Assembly (NCBI RefSeq): GCF_000427405.1
Contig: NZ_KE386491.1
Span: forward strand, 4,473,812 to 4,537,811
Length of the DNA: 64,000 nt
Direction: 5' to 3'
Origin: Flectobacillus major DSM 103
Lineage (GTDB): Bacteria > Bacteroidota > Bacteroidia > Cytophagales > Spirosomataceae
Shown: one piece after another, positions 10,598 through 19,571 of the stretch
How positions within the stretch are numbered: position 1 is the first letter of the stretch
Layout of the letters: every line of letters begins with the position of its first letter
Translations under genes and position numbers: made by a program
Notes under the pieces: model-generated
Told to the model about the DNA's origin: nothing
The model's database searches: none
Seen by the model: only the letters and a program-made list of their open reading frames with translations

Positions 10598-11326
10598 ATG
10601 AAGAGAGCGTATTATAAGTGGTATAGTAATCATCTACAAAAAGATATGGAGCTACTGGTTTTTGGCCATGCTGGTACTCGTGTTTTGTTTTTTCCTACTC
10701 GTGGTGCAAGATTTTATGATTATGAGAACTGGCGAGTAATAGATGCCATAAAAGATAAAATTGAAGCAGGCTATATGCAGATTTTTTGCGTAGATAGTGT
10801 AGATGCCGAAAGCCTCTACAATGCCGAAAGCCCTCCCAAACAACGTATCCAGAGGCACCTTCAGTACGAACAATATATTATTAACGAAGTGCTACCTTTT
10901 ACCCGTGACATCAATCCCGAAATTAGTATGATTTCGGCGGGTTGTAGCCTTGGAGCTTACCATGCTATTAATGTAGCTACCAAATACCCGCAGTTTTTTA
11001 GTAAAGTTGTAGGCATGAGTGGACGATACGATCTTACTTGGGAAGTGGGTTATTTCAGGGATTTGTTTGGGGGGTATCACGACGACGATATTTATTTCAA
11101 TACTCCCTTACAGTTTATTCCCAATCTGAACGATGAAGCTATTTTGCACGAATTAAGGCGACTCGACTTTATTCTGGCTATTGGTAGGGAAGATGCTTTT
11201 CTGGAAAATAATAAGCGTTTTAGCGAAATATTGTGGCAAAAAGGTATCGAAAATAAACTTTATATCTGGGACGAAGAAGCCCACAAAGCTCGCTACTGGC
11301 GAAAAATGGTCCAGCTATATTTGTAA
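10598..11326 (+). CDS. Esterase-like alpha/beta hydrolase (putative esterase D family)
   Basis: 242 residues, no signal peptide. The nucleophile elbow G-C-S-L-G (SAGCSLGAYHA) is followed by the typical KYPQFFSKVVGMSGRYD strand-helix. The catalytic His lies in the C-terminal EEAHKARYWRKM motif, and an Asp is likely in AIGREDAFLENN. This is the arrangement of the esterase family PF00756, which includes S-formylglutathione hydrolases and acetyl-esterases. The substrate is unknown. It follows the SGNH hydrolase by 26 bases and precedes a strong terminator, so the two probably act together in de-esterification. Confidence 0.88.
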   Translation: MKRAYYKWYSNHLQKDMELLVFGHAGTRVLFFPTRGARFYDYENWRVIDAIKDKIEAGYMQIFCVDSVDAESLYNAESPPKQRIQRHLQYEQYIINEVLPFTRDINPEISMISAGCSLGAYHAINVATKYPQFFSKVVGMSGRYDLTWEVGYFRDLFGGYHDDDIYFNTPLQFIPNLNDEAILHELRRLDFILAIGREDAFLENNKRFSEILWQKGIENKLYIWDEEAHKARYWRKMVQLYL

Positions 11327-11418
11327 TTTTGATGAAGAGTATGCTGTATTTGATACTGCTACAGAATAAACTTGATTGAAGTATACAATTTATAAGAATT
11401 CAGATATTTTGAACCAAG

Positions 11419-11461
11419 GCCTTTAAGATACCCAAGTTACGTAGTATCTTAAAGGCTTTTT
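11419..11461 (+). terminator. Terminator of the hydrolase-esterase operon
   Basis: 13-bp perfect stem GCCTTTAAGATAC (11419-11431) with 11444-11456, followed by T5. Confidence 0.88.
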
Positions 11462-11612
11462 AGATGGAAGCTGTCTGAGTTTTTGTAAAAAAAGTTGGCG
11501 TATGTTCAAAAACAAAAAATCCTGATTCAAAGCAGTGTTTCGAGGTATTTTATGAATCTTACCCAAAATAAGTAGTCTGATTATTAGCAATTATATACTC
11601 ATAAATGCAACT

Positions 11613-12986
11613 ATGCTTCCCAAAAAAGTACCTTCAGTTAAGGGCGTTTTTTTCTTTGGACACGCCCTGGAGTTTGGTCGTGACCCGCTCACTTTTATGC
11701 TGAATATTCAAAAGAACTATAAACGTTTTGCTCAGTTAAGGATTGTCCATCTCAAAATTAATCTGATTCTTACGGCCGAAGATGCCAAATATGTACTTCA
11801 AGAGAATAACAAAAGCTTCATCAAAGGGCGTGCTTATCGGGTGCTTAGTATGGTGCTGGGCAATGGAATGCTTACCAGTAATGGCGATTTTTGGCATCGC
11901 CAAAGAAAACTGGCTCAACCAGCTTTTTATAAACAACGCCTAGCTTTGTTGGTCGATACAATTAGTGATGAAACTAATTTGCTTATCAAAAATTGGCAAG
12001 GACAACTGGCCGAAAGCAATGGCAAAAAAACAGTACAGATTCCTAAAGAAATGATGGCCACAACCCTAAAAATTGTGACAAAAGCATTATTTGGTACTGA
12101 TATTGACCCCGAAAAAATCGAACAAATTTCTTTCGATATCGACGAACTCAATGAGCTGGCTAGCATACAAATGCGAACTCCCATAAGATTACCACTATGG
12201 ATTCCGTCTCGATTCAATCAACGATTCAAGACTTCTTCGAGTAGGGTGCATGCTGTTATTCAGGAAATTATATCGACACGGAGAAATATTTTGGAAAATA
12301 ATCCCAATGCTGAATTTGATGACCTGATGCAGATGCTTATTACGGCCAAAGACGAAGAAACAGGCGAGCAAATGAGTGACCAACAACTCAAAGACGAAAT
12401 TATAACCTTGTTTTTGGCAGGCCACGAAACCACCGCTATGGCTATGTCATGGGCATTGTATTTGTTGGCTCAGCACCCTGCTGTTGTCCAAAAAATGCGG
12501 AATGAAATTAAAGAGGTACTAGGCGACAGTACAACACCTCATTACGATAGTATGCGAACATTGCCCTATTCGATGCAGGTAATACAAGAAGTGCTACGGC
12601 TGTATCCACCCGCATGGGCATTTAGTCGGCAGGTACTCAATGACGAAGTTGTGGGCGGTTATCTGATTCCTAAAAATCAACAAGTACTGATTAATACATA
12701 TATACTGCATCGCAATACAGCCTATTGGGATAATCCAGAGGTATTTAATCCCGATAATTTTTTGCCAGAAAAAATCAAAGAACGTCCAACGTATGCCTAT
12801 TTACCTTTTGGTGGCGGGCCTCGTTTGTGTATTGGCAACAACTTTGCTTTGATGGAAATGCAAATAATGCTTGTAGCCCTTGTTCGTCATTTTGATTTTG
12901 ACCCAATCGAAACGGTTATTCCCGAACCGCAAATAACACTTAAACCCAAAGGCGGGATGAAACTGAGGGTGTCGCAACGTTGTTAA
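11613..12986 (+). CDS. Cytochrome P450
   Basis: Soluble haem monooxygenase, 457 residues. Motifs in order: C-helix W-x-x-x-R (FWHRQRKLAQPAF, 93-105), I-helix AGHETT (269-274) for oxygen activation, K-helix E-x-x-R (Glu326/Arg329), the PERF-like region NPDNFLPE, and the haem loop FGGGPRLCIGN with Cys406 as the axial ligand. Length and lack of a signal or membrane anchor fit the bacterial class that resembles CYP102 haem domains and other long-chain hydroxylases. The substrate cannot be read from sequence. No ferredoxin or reductase gene is adjacent, so electrons must come from elsewhere. It has its own hairpin terminator. Confidence 0.96.
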   Translation: MLPKKVPSVKGVFFFGHALEFGRDPLTFMLNIQKNYKRFAQLRIVHLKINLILTAEDAKYVLQENNKSFIKGRAYRVLSMVLGNGMLTSNGDFWHRQRKLAQPAFYKQRLALLVDTISDETNLLIKNWQGQLAESNGKKTVQIPKEMMATTLKIVTKALFGTDIDPEKIEQISFDIDELNELASIQMRTPIRLPLWIPSRFNQRFKTSSSRVHAVIQEIISTRRNILENNPNAEFDDLMQMLITAKDEETGEQMSDQQLKDEIITLFLAGHETTAMAMSWALYLLAQHPAVVQKMRNEIKEVLGDSTTPHYDSMRTLPYSMQVIQEVLRLYPPAWAFSRQVLNDEVVGGYLIPKNQQVLINTYILHRNTAYWDNPEVFNPDNFLPEKIKERPTYAYLPFGGGPRLCIGNNFALMEMQIMLVALVRHFDFDPIETVIPEPQITLKPKGGMKLRVSQRC

Positions 12987-13168
12987 TTGTACCTGACTTT
13001 ATCACACAATGATGTGATTACTTATTGGTAGTGTTTTGATTATTAGTGAGTTATGTATTTGTTGACCTTCCGTTTACTCAATTAAAAAATTTTGGAAGCA
13101 TAAAATTTGTAATTTTCTGTCCAAATCCTTTCAATTCTATCCTTACTCGCTATTTGATATGAAGTTTA

Positions 13169-13201
13169 CTTTTTAGGGCATTGTACTAATGCCCTAAAAA
13201 G
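13169..13201. terminator. Terminator downstream of the P450 gene
   Basis: 14-bp stem with core TTTTTAGGGCATT (13169-13182 with 13188-13201), 5-base loop, A/T runs at both feet, so usable from both strands. It lies 183 bases after the P450 stop. Confidence 0.7.
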
Positions 13202-13273
13202 CCTTCTATTCAAAAGACATCTTGATTCTTCTGCATTCTTACATTATATTGATAGATTATCACTAATTTTCAC

Positions 13274-13299
13274 TTGAAAAGAAAAGATTCTCTATTTTG
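13274..13299 (+). promoter_or_regulatory. Possible promoter of the coiled-coil gene
   Basis: TTG at 13274-13276 and TATTTTG at 13293-13299, 16 bases apart; one base short of the TAnnTTTG consensus. It lies 45 bases before the start codon. Confidence 0.4.
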
Positions 13300-13344
13300 C
13301 AGATAAAATACAATCCGCAATAATTATTTAACCCTTATTAATTT

Positions 13345-14319
13345 ATGAACAATTTTGAAGCAAAACGCCCCGAACCACAAGACCGTAATTCGTTGTATAA
13401 AATAGGGTTACTAATTGCTACGTGCATTATTATTATTTTGGCCTATATGCTTTACACCGCCACCCAAAAAACTAACAATCAAGATGTTATCATTAATCAA
13501 AAGATAGAGGAATTGACATGGGTAAGAACCCGACTTGATTCTATTTCGACCCAACTGGATGCCAAAATATCAGAGATCAAAGATTTGGGAGGTAAAGTGG
13601 AGGAGCTAGAAAGACTTAAAGCCAAATTGGCAAAAGATCAACTAGCTTTGCGAAATACAAGTGAGTTTGATAAAACTCAATACGAAGATAAAATCAACGA
13701 ATATATAGCTTTATTGGCCGAAAAAGACCAACTTATTGCCCAGTTGCGTAGCGAAAATGAGTCATTGGTAAAGGAAAAAGGTATATTGGCTCAGGAAAAA
13801 GAGGGTGTTATTCGTGAAAATACAGGCTTGAAAGTCGAGAAGGAAGAGTTGTCGAAGTCGATAGAAGAGGTTTCGAGTAAAAACGAGGAGCTGAAAAAGA
13901 AAATAAGGGTAGGAGCTCAGCTAAAAGCTCAGAATATCCAAGTACTAGCCGTAAACTCGCGTGGCAAAGTCCAAGATGGTGGTAAGTACAAATCCAAAAA
14001 AGTAAGCCAATTGCTGGTTGTATTTAATTTGCCCTCTAACCCCATTGCCGACCAAAACGACAAGGAAATAATTATGAGGCTAATCGACCCCGATGGTGCT
14101 GTTATTTCTGACAGTGCTTTGGGTTCTGGTATTTTTAATTTTGAAGGAAAAGAACTGGCTTATACTTCAAAAAAAGTAATAGATTATACCAGCAATGACC
14201 AGAAAGTAGAGATGATTTTTACCAGAGGCGAGGCTGTGCCGTACCGTTCGGGCAATTATATAATTGAACTATATGCCGAAGGCTTTAAAATTGGTCAAGG
14301 AAATTTTATAGTCAAATAA
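13345..14319 (+). CDS. Single-pass membrane coiled-coil protein (paralogue of 27390-28343)
   Basis: 324 residues of unknown function. One membrane helix (about 21-41, GLLIATCIIIILAYMLY) is followed by a long charged coiled coil (about 45-190) with many heptads of E, K, L and I. A C-terminal domain (about 195-324) rich in beta-strands contains LIDPDGAVISDSALGSGIF and RSGNYIIELYAEGFKIGQGNF. The orientation suggests a short cytoplasmic tail with the coiled coil and beta domain in the periplasm. A clear paralogue lies 14 kb away, matching along the whole length (LDSI-x-x-QLDAKI-x-EIK-x-LGG-x-VEELE). The C-terminal strands look like a secreted beta-sandwich, but I cannot name a family. Confidence 0.85.
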   Translation: MNNFEAKRPEPQDRNSLYKIGLLIATCIIIILAYMLYTATQKTNNQDVIINQKIEELTWVRTRLDSISTQLDAKISEIKDLGGKVEELERLKAKLAKDQLALRNTSEFDKTQYEDKINEYIALLAEKDQLIAQLRSENESLVKEKGILAQEKEGVIRENTGLKVEKEELSKSIEEVSSKNEELKKKIRVGAQLKAQNIQVLAVNSRGKVQDGGKYKSKKVSQLLVVFNLPSNPIADQNDKEIIMRLIDPDGAVISDSALGSGIFNFEGKELAYTSKKVIDYTSNDQKVEMIFTRGEAVPYRSGNYIIELYAEGFKIGQGNFIVK

Positions 14320-14326
14320 ATAAGAA

Positions 14327-14373
14327 TGCCGAGCTTTGAAGTTATTTAATCTCAAAGCTCGGCACTCGTTTTT
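14327..14373 (+). terminator. Terminator of the coiled-coil gene
   Basis: 13-bp perfect stem TGCCGAGCTTTGA (14327-14339) with 14352-14364, then a T5 tract. It sits between convergent stop codons and may also end the ligase transcript. Confidence 0.85.
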
Positions 14374-14382
14374 AGTAACTTA

Positions 14383-16179
14383 TCAAGAAAACGCTGGTAA
14401 ATCAAGCGTTAAATCCGCAACAAAATTGATTTGTTGCTGACAAAGAGTTGATAGCGACGAGGCTTCGATACTGCTAACTTCGCCCACCAATTGCCCAGTA
14501 AAGTGTAATGTAATAGCCTCTGCATTTTTTCTGGTTTGTACAATCAAAGGATGTACCGAACCATCAAGAGCCTTCACTATATCTTCGGCAAACTCCTTAA
14601 ACATCAAATTAGTCGGTAATACATACAAGCTAGCTGTGGCGGCACTTTGGCCCGTTACAAAAATAGGAATAGGAGTATTTTCGCTAGTGGCTGCAATTTT
14701 ACCATATACCTTTCTCGCTTCGGCATACGAGGCTTCTTGTGCTTCGGGGCTAAAGCCTCCAAAAACAAACGCTACCTTATTTCTGTTTTTCAAGCCTTCA
14801 ATACGTTGAGCAATAGCCTTGTCGAGGGTATCGAGCAATAACTGAAACTTGATGATATTTTTGCCAGTACGGATACGTTCTCTGATCGACTGACGAATAA
14901 AATACGTAATGGCATCGGTTACATTCAAGCCAATTTCGGCCATTTGCTTGAAAATAAGCGATGTTGGTGACATACCTGGAATCGTATTGGGGTCGTGCAA
15001 AAGTACGTTGCCTTCGGGTGTTAGAAAACCGTCGATACGAGTACAAACGCCAAACTTCAGTGAGTCAAAAGCTTTTTTGACATCGGCCTGAACCTTATGA
15101 AGATTATCCAAAGAGGTTTCGATAGGAATACGCTTGCGAGTAGCCGATGACTGATATTTTGCTTTAAAATCAAATACCTCTACCGCAGCGATAATCTCGG
15201 TAGGAGGCAATGCTACCGATACGCAATCGGGCGTTTGGATTACCCCACAGCTAAATTCTTGTCCTTTTACAAAGCTCTCAAACAAGATAGCATCTTCGGC
15301 ATTGCTCGAAACCAATACAGCCGTAGGTAGGTTTTCTGCAAAATGTTGATCTAATTTTTCAAGCAAAACCGCTGGATGATATATCAGTTCGTTGTTGAGG
15401 GCTACAGGCAAGCCAATACCTTCGTCGAGGTTGGCCATACGTTGTACAAACTCTTTTTTATTGGTACTTTGCCATTCGTCGAGGCTTACTTCACGAATAA
15501 AGAAACACTGTTTGATAGCCTTTTCAAAATCATTTACATCATCTTTTTTTACAAAAGCTACGCCAATCGACGAGCCTTGATGAGGAGCTTTTACTACAAA
15601 CGGCAATCCAACTTGCGATTTGATAGATTCAAATAATACCGCTATATCTTCTGTATTGAATTGTTGACGGGTAAGCGTAGCTGTTTTTTTATCGAGGCCA
15701 ACCGCTAGTTTTATCAAATCATTTTGAGCGATTTTATCAATCCCAATCGACGAACCCATAACACTTGGCCCAGAATAAGGAATTCCATACCATTCAAATA
15801 AACCCTGAATACTGCCATCTTCGCAGGCAGGGCCGTGCATAGCAATAAAAGCAAAGTCGAAGTAAGCCTTAAACTTATCGGGGGTAATACGAGTACCAAT
15901 AGTGGCTATCATTGCTTCTAATGCCTCGTCGGAAAGTTGGCCTAACGATTCTGAATAGATTTGATAGTCGCCCTGATAAGATTGAGGCGGATAAAAATCT
16001 CTGATTGAGCTTGAATAAACCAACGCCTCGTTCAGGATAATAAAATTGCCATTACCATCAACAAAGACAGGAATAGGGGTAAAAAGTGATTTGTCAATGT
16101 TTTCCATTGCAGTTTTACCACCTGCAAAACTGATTTCACGTTCACGAGCAGGCCCGCCAAAGAAGATACCTATTTTCAT
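14383..16179 (-). CDS. D-alanine-D-alanine-ligase-like ATP-grasp protein with extra C-terminal domain
   Basis: 598 residues, against about 300-370 for ordinary Ddl. Residues 1-440 follow the Ddl plan: N-domain KIGIFFGG (2-9), HGPACEDGSIQG (115-126), ATP-grasp KAPHQGSSIGV (197-207), RIDGFL (381-386), and the metal loop HDPNTIPGMSPTS (395-407). Two departures are visible. The metal-ligand Glu of the usual E-x-NT motif is Asp (DPNT), and the central domain carries an insertion around 230-300. After a helical linker, residues 467-598 start again like a Ddl N-domain (KVAFVFGG, later TPIPIFV against TPIPVFV at 34-40), so that domain looks duplicated. It may ligate D-Ala-D-Ala or a related dipeptide. 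It is a single gene, away from any mur cluster. Confidence 0.85.
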   Translation of the reverse strand: MKIGIFFGGPAREREISFAGGKTAMENIDKSLFTPIPVFVDGNGNFIILNEALVYSSSIRDFYPPQSYQGDYQIYSESLGQLSDEALEAMIATIGTRITPDKFKAYFDFAFIAMHGPACEDGSIQGLFEWYGIPYSGPSVMGSSIGIDKIAQNDLIKLAVGLDKKTATLTRQQFNTEDIAVLFESIKSQVGLPFVVKAPHQGSSIGVAFVKKDDVNDFEKAIKQCFFIREVSLDEWQSTNKKEFVQRMANLDEGIGLPVALNNELIYHPAVLLEKLDQHFAENLPTAVLVSSNAEDAILFESFVKGQEFSCGVIQTPDCVSVALPPTEIIAAVEVFDFKAKYQSSATRKRIPIETSLDNLHKVQADVKKAFDSLKFGVCTRIDGFLTPEGNVLLHDPNTIPGMSPTSLIFKQMAEIGLNVTDAITYFIRQSIRERIRTGKNIIKFQLLLDTLDKAIAQRIEGLKNRNKVAFVFGGFSPEAQEASYAEARKVYGKIAATSENTPIPIFVTGQSAATASLYVLPTNLMFKEFAEDIVKALDGSVHPLIVQTRKNAEAITLHFTGQLVGEVSSIEASSLSTLCQQQINFVADLTLDLPAFS

Positions 16180-16250
16180 TACAAAAGCCCGATTTGGTTT
16201 ATCGGGAAAAACGTTGAAGATTGATATATTTGATTTGCAAGATAAGAAAA

Positions 16251-16284
16251 TTCCCTCAGAGTGCTGGTGAACACTTTGAGGGAA
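16251..16284 (-). terminator. Terminator of the thioredoxin-like gene
   Basis: 13-bp stem with one G-T pair (TTCCCTCAGAGTG at 16251-16263 with 16272-16284). On the minus strand it is followed by TTTTCTT. It also lies about 70 bases ahead of the ligase gene, so it separates the two transcripts. Confidence 0.75.
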
Positions 16285-16420
16285 TATACGCTATTGCCTA
16301 AAATTATTGGCATTGCTAGGATTTGGTTCAGGGTAATTGGCAGCTAATACTTTGATGCTGGTTTTGACAACTATTCTGTAAAATCTACCTGGGATTATCA
16401 TAAGCCCAAGTGTATCAATA

Positions 16421-17455
16421 CTAAAGTTTCTTTTTAAAAATCCAGTCGAGTTCTTGGAGTACTTCAGGATTACTGGTTTTGGTTTTAACGAAAGTTTCTA
16501 TATAGGCTGCATCCTTTTTATCAATATTTTTGATACCCTTACAAAATGTGTTAATCATATTAGAAGCCTGTTTGTCTTGTCCATTTTTGAACAAAACAGC
16601 CGATTCAATCCATACAAAACGGCCTAAAATAGATTGTTCGTCAATACCAATTTTTTGGAGATTGGCTCGCATCTCGGCATATTTTTCAAGAGGAAACTTT
16701 TGGCCACGACTACTATAAAGGCTATACATAATAATATTTTCGGCTACAGTTTTTACATTGGCCTTGCCGTATTTGGCATTGTATTCGTCCAGATGATTGA
16801 TCATGTATTTGAAAAGTGGGTTTTCATCGTCCATAACAACTTTTTGGAGTACTACAAAATTGGTTACACTGCCTAGTTGGTCTGCCTGTTGTTTTTGAGC
16901 ATATATATTCATGGCAGCAATGTTGTCGGTAGTGTCGCACAATAAGCGACAATTGTAGGCATATTCAATCAAGAAATTGTCGTCGTTCATGCCTTGCTTA
17001 AAATAGTTTTTCCACGAAGCCGATTGCATTTGAGGGTTCAAGGCTCTTTCGGCCATGTTGTTGATATAGGCCTCATTATTTTGTTCATCGCCAGCCGATT
17101 GGATATGCAAAAGGTTTTCGTCTTTGTCCCAAAAAGTCATTAATGGAGTCGATAACACATAGATATTGTGTTTTTGGCGAAAAGCACGAGCCTCGGGCGA
17201 GTTCACTTCTAGCTGATACGAAATAAAGCGTTGGTTATAGAACGCCCCCACTTTGGTATTGCTATCGAATGTTTTTTTGAAGTTTTCGCAATGAGGACAC
17301 CCAATGGCATAGATTTCGACAAACAAGGGTTTGTTTTGAGTTTTGGCCAATGCAAAGGCCGATTTGAGCGTTCCTTTAAAAAAAAGGATACCTTTTTGTG
17401 AAAAACCTTGGGTACTCAAAAGTATTAAAAGAGAAACAAAGGCGATTTTTTTCAT
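16421..17455 (-). CDS. Exported thioredoxin-fold protein with CPHC motif
   Basis: 344 residues. A signal peptide (MKKIAFVSLLILLSTQGFSQ, cut near 20) sends it to the periplasm. A thioredoxin-like domain follows, with GCPHCENFKK (Cys53 and Cys56, the redox pair) and a cis-Pro loop in VLSTPLMTFW. The CPHC centre is that of oxidising DsbA-like proteins, but the surrounding sequence is closer to the DUF255/thioredoxin_7 type. Residues after about 130 form a long helical region rich in asparagine and aromatic residues, not recognised. Likely disulfide exchange in the cell envelope. Monocistronic. Confidence 0.87.
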   Translation of the reverse strand: MKKIAFVSLLILLSTQGFSQKGILFFKGTLKSAFALAKTQNKPLFVEIYAIGCPHCENFKKTFDSNTKVGAFYNQRFISYQLEVNSPEARAFRQKHNIYVLSTPLMTFWDKDENLLHIQSAGDEQNNEAYINNMAERALNPQMQSASWKNYFKQGMNDDNFLIEYAYNCRLLCDTTDNIAAMNIYAQKQQADQLGSVTNFVVLQKVVMDDENPLFKYMINHLDEYNAKYGKANVKTVAENIIMYSLYSSRGQKFPLEKYAEMRANLQKIGIDEQSILGRFVWIESAVLFKNGQDKQASNMINTFCKGIKNIDKKDAAYIETFVKTKTSNPEVLQELDWIFKKKL

Positions 17456-17600
17456 TGCTGAAAGTTATATTAATGGTGAACTGTATGTAATATATATGCA
17501 AGATAAAACTTCGTTGCTTGAATGACAAGGGTATAGGGTATTGGCCCACAATAGTGTTATTTAATTGAATATCTGTAGCATTGTGCCTTACAAAACGAAC

Positions 17601-17628
17601 AGCCCCTGCAAAGTAGTTTGCAAGGGCT
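17601..17628 (-). terminator. Terminator of the mrp-nifU operon
   Basis: 12-bp stem with one mismatch: AGCCCCTGCAAA (17601-17612) with 17617-17628, loop GTAG, 20 bases after the nifU stop. The following T-tract is weak. Confidence 0.6.
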
Positions 17629-17647
17629 GTAGCAATGGTATTTGTGA

Positions 17648-17899
17648 TTATAGACTAATAGCTTCAACTTTGACAATCTCAGGAACTTCTCGACGGATAG
17701 TATCTTCGATACCAGCTTTAAAAGTCATAGCAGACATAGAGCAAGAGCTACAAGCTCCTACAAATTGTAAGCGAAGAGTGAGGTCGGGTGTAACTTCGAT
17801 AACCTCGACATTGCCTCCGTCTGCTACCAAATAAGGACGAATTTTATTGAGTGCAAGTTCTATTTTGTCCGATAATGAATGTTCAAGCGTTGTTTCCAT
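17648..17899 (-). CDS. NifU-like C-terminal domain protein (Fe-S scaffold)
   Basis: 83 residues, a stand-alone NifU C-terminal domain (Nfu type). The motif GACSSCSMSAMT holds the C-x-x-C pair that binds a [4Fe-4S] cluster at a dimer interface. LNKIRPYLVADGGNVEVIEV is the typical opening of the domain. The protein carries clusters to apo-proteins. The frame could be extended upstream to 17980, but that extension is low-complexity and the ATG at 17899 starts the domain in the normal place. It follows mrp by 113 bases on the same strand, so the two Fe-S carriers look like one operon. Confidence 0.93.
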   Translation of the reverse strand: METTLEHSLSDKIELALNKIRPYLVADGGNVEVIEVTPDLTLRLQFVGACSSCSMSAMTFKAGIEDTIRREVPEIVKVEAISL

Positions 17900-18012
17900 G
17901 ATATATTGTTGTACTACAAGGGTTTGGCTATTGGCCAAAACACTCTTGTTGTTTGAGTTGCTATAGTAAAGTAAATACAAATATCGACATATTTTTTACT
18001 CTAGTAGCAAAT

Positions 18013-19119
18013 TTATACTTTTAATTGTACAGGAGTAGTTTTTTCTTGATTAGCATTTCTGATGGCTACTTGCTGAGCTAAGTTTTCGGCAACATCTCTG
18101 AAAGCTTGTGCTGTAATGGTGTTGTTCATGACAGCAGGTTTTCCTTCGTCGCCAGCTTCACGGATACCCTGTACAATCGGAATACTCCCTAGCAATAGGG
18201 TATCGTATTTGGTAGCTAGGTTTTTGCCGCCATCCTGGCCAAAGATATAATATTTGTTTTCAGGAAGTTCTTCAGGCGTAAAGTATGCCATGTTTTCTAC
18301 AATTCCCAAAACAGGCACATTAATCTGAGCTTGTCTAAAGAACATCAAACCTTTGGTAGCATCGGCCAGAGCAACTTTTTGAGGGGTTGTTACAATAACA
18401 GCACCCGTTACAGGTACAAGCTGTACCAGCGACAAGTGAATATCGGAAGTACCAGGAGGGAGGTCGATAAGCAAATAATCTAATTCGCCCCAGTGGGTAT
18501 CGCCAAAAAATTGGCGAAGAGCCTGCGTAGCCATTGGCCCACGCCAAGGTACAGGGTTATCTTGTGGAGCTAAGAAGCCCATCGAAATCATTTTGATACC
18601 ATACTGCATGATTGGCTGAATCATGTTTTTGCCATCGATTTGCTGAACCATCGGTTGCATATCTTCAGCACCAAACATTACAGGAATAGAAGGCCCTGAA
18701 ATATCAGCATCGATAATCCCCACTTTAGCTCCCGATTGTTTAAGAGCAACCGCCAAATTGGCCGTTACAGTCGATTTACCAACGCCACCCTTGCCCGAAG
18801 CAATAGCAATAATGTTTTTTACCTGAGGGAGTAAGGTAGAATTGCCAAAACGAGTTGTGGTAACATCGGCAGTCATGTTAATCACTACACGGAGGTCGGC
18901 ATCTACATACTGATGAATAGCATTTTCACAGTCTTTTCTGATTTTTTCTTTTAAAGGACACGCAGGCGTAGTAAGCACAACCGTAAAACGTACCTCGCCA
19001 ACACCTAGCTCGATGTCTTTAATCATATTCAGGGTAACAAGGTCTTGCTTGAGGTCTGGTTCTTGTACCTGAGACAAAGCCTGAATAATGTCTTCTTTTT
19101 TAATTCTTAAATCGCCCAT
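18013..19119 (-). CDS. Mrp/ApbC-family P-loop ATPase, Fe-S cluster carrier
   Basis: 368 residues from ATG 19119. An N-terminal MIP18/DUF59 domain (about 1-85, with IKKEDIIQALSQVQEPDLKQD and TTPACPLKEKI) precedes the MinD-like ATPase domain. The deviant Walker A motif is GKGGVGKST (109-117), followed by DADISGPSIP and LIDLPPGTSDIHLS. Proteins of this type transfer Fe-S clusters. The open frame runs to 19215, but the additional N-terminus is hydrophobic junk, so the internal ATG is chosen. It precedes nifU in the same operon. Confidence 0.94.
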   Translation of the reverse strand: MGDLRIKKEDIIQALSQVQEPDLKQDLVTLNMIKDIELGVGEVRFTVVLTTPACPLKEKIRKDCENAIHQYVDADLRVVINMTADVTTTRFGNSTLLPQVKNIIAIASGKGGVGKSTVTANLAVALKQSGAKVGIIDADISGPSIPVMFGAEDMQPMVQQIDGKNMIQPIMQYGIKMISMGFLAPQDNPVPWRGPMATQALRQFFGDTHWGELDYLLIDLPPGTSDIHLSLVQLVPVTGAVIVTTPQKVALADATKGLMFFRQAQINVPVLGIVENMAYFTPEELPENKYYIFGQDGGKNLATKYDTLLLGSIPIVQGIREAGDEGKPAVMNNTITAQAFRDVAENLAQQVAIRNANQEKTTPVQLKV

Positions 19120-19571
19120 TTTGTATAGTAATAAAAGACAGAGTATTCTGTCAAGAAAAATCGCTACGGAGGAAATCTCCACAAGATGTATCAACATCTC
19201 ATAAAATAACCACAAAGATAGGTTGTAAGTTTCTTTAAGCCTTGTGAAGTACCGAGGAATTTGAGAAATGAAAATGGCTTAAATCACAAAGGACTCAACA
19301 AGTGAGTCCTTTGAAGGGAAAATAGGAGTAGAGACTATTAACTTTAAATGCTTTTGAGGTGTACTCATACCAAATATTATTTGGAAATCAAATTTCAATA
19401 TTAATAAACAATTCTAAAAATTATTTACGTGGACAGGTTTATAAATAGGGTCAACAAGTCACTTTTCTGTATGAACTATTTTTCTGAAAATACGCCAAAA
19501 AAACAGAGTAATTAACTTAGGTTATGAAATTGAGAAAATGATTGTTTTTTTGATGGATTGGTCTTTCCTTA
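19120..19571. other. Divergent regulatory region of mrp and the LytS-like kinase
   Basis: 452 bases with one 11-bp palindrome at 19287-19313 and otherwise AT-rich spacer. No gene is seen. Confidence 0.6.
19287..19313. repeat. Inverted repeat between mrp and the kinase gene
   Basis: Perfect 11-bp arms CAAAGGACTCA / TGAGTCCTTTG with a 5-base loop. No T-run follows, so an operator or an mRNA leader hairpin for mrp is as likely as a terminator. Confidence 0.5.

Larger units (their letters stand above)
12987..13344. other. Intergenic region between P450 and coiled-coil gene
   Basis: 358 bases holding the hairpin at 13169-13201 and a possible promoter at 13274-13299; no gene seen. Confidence 0.6.
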
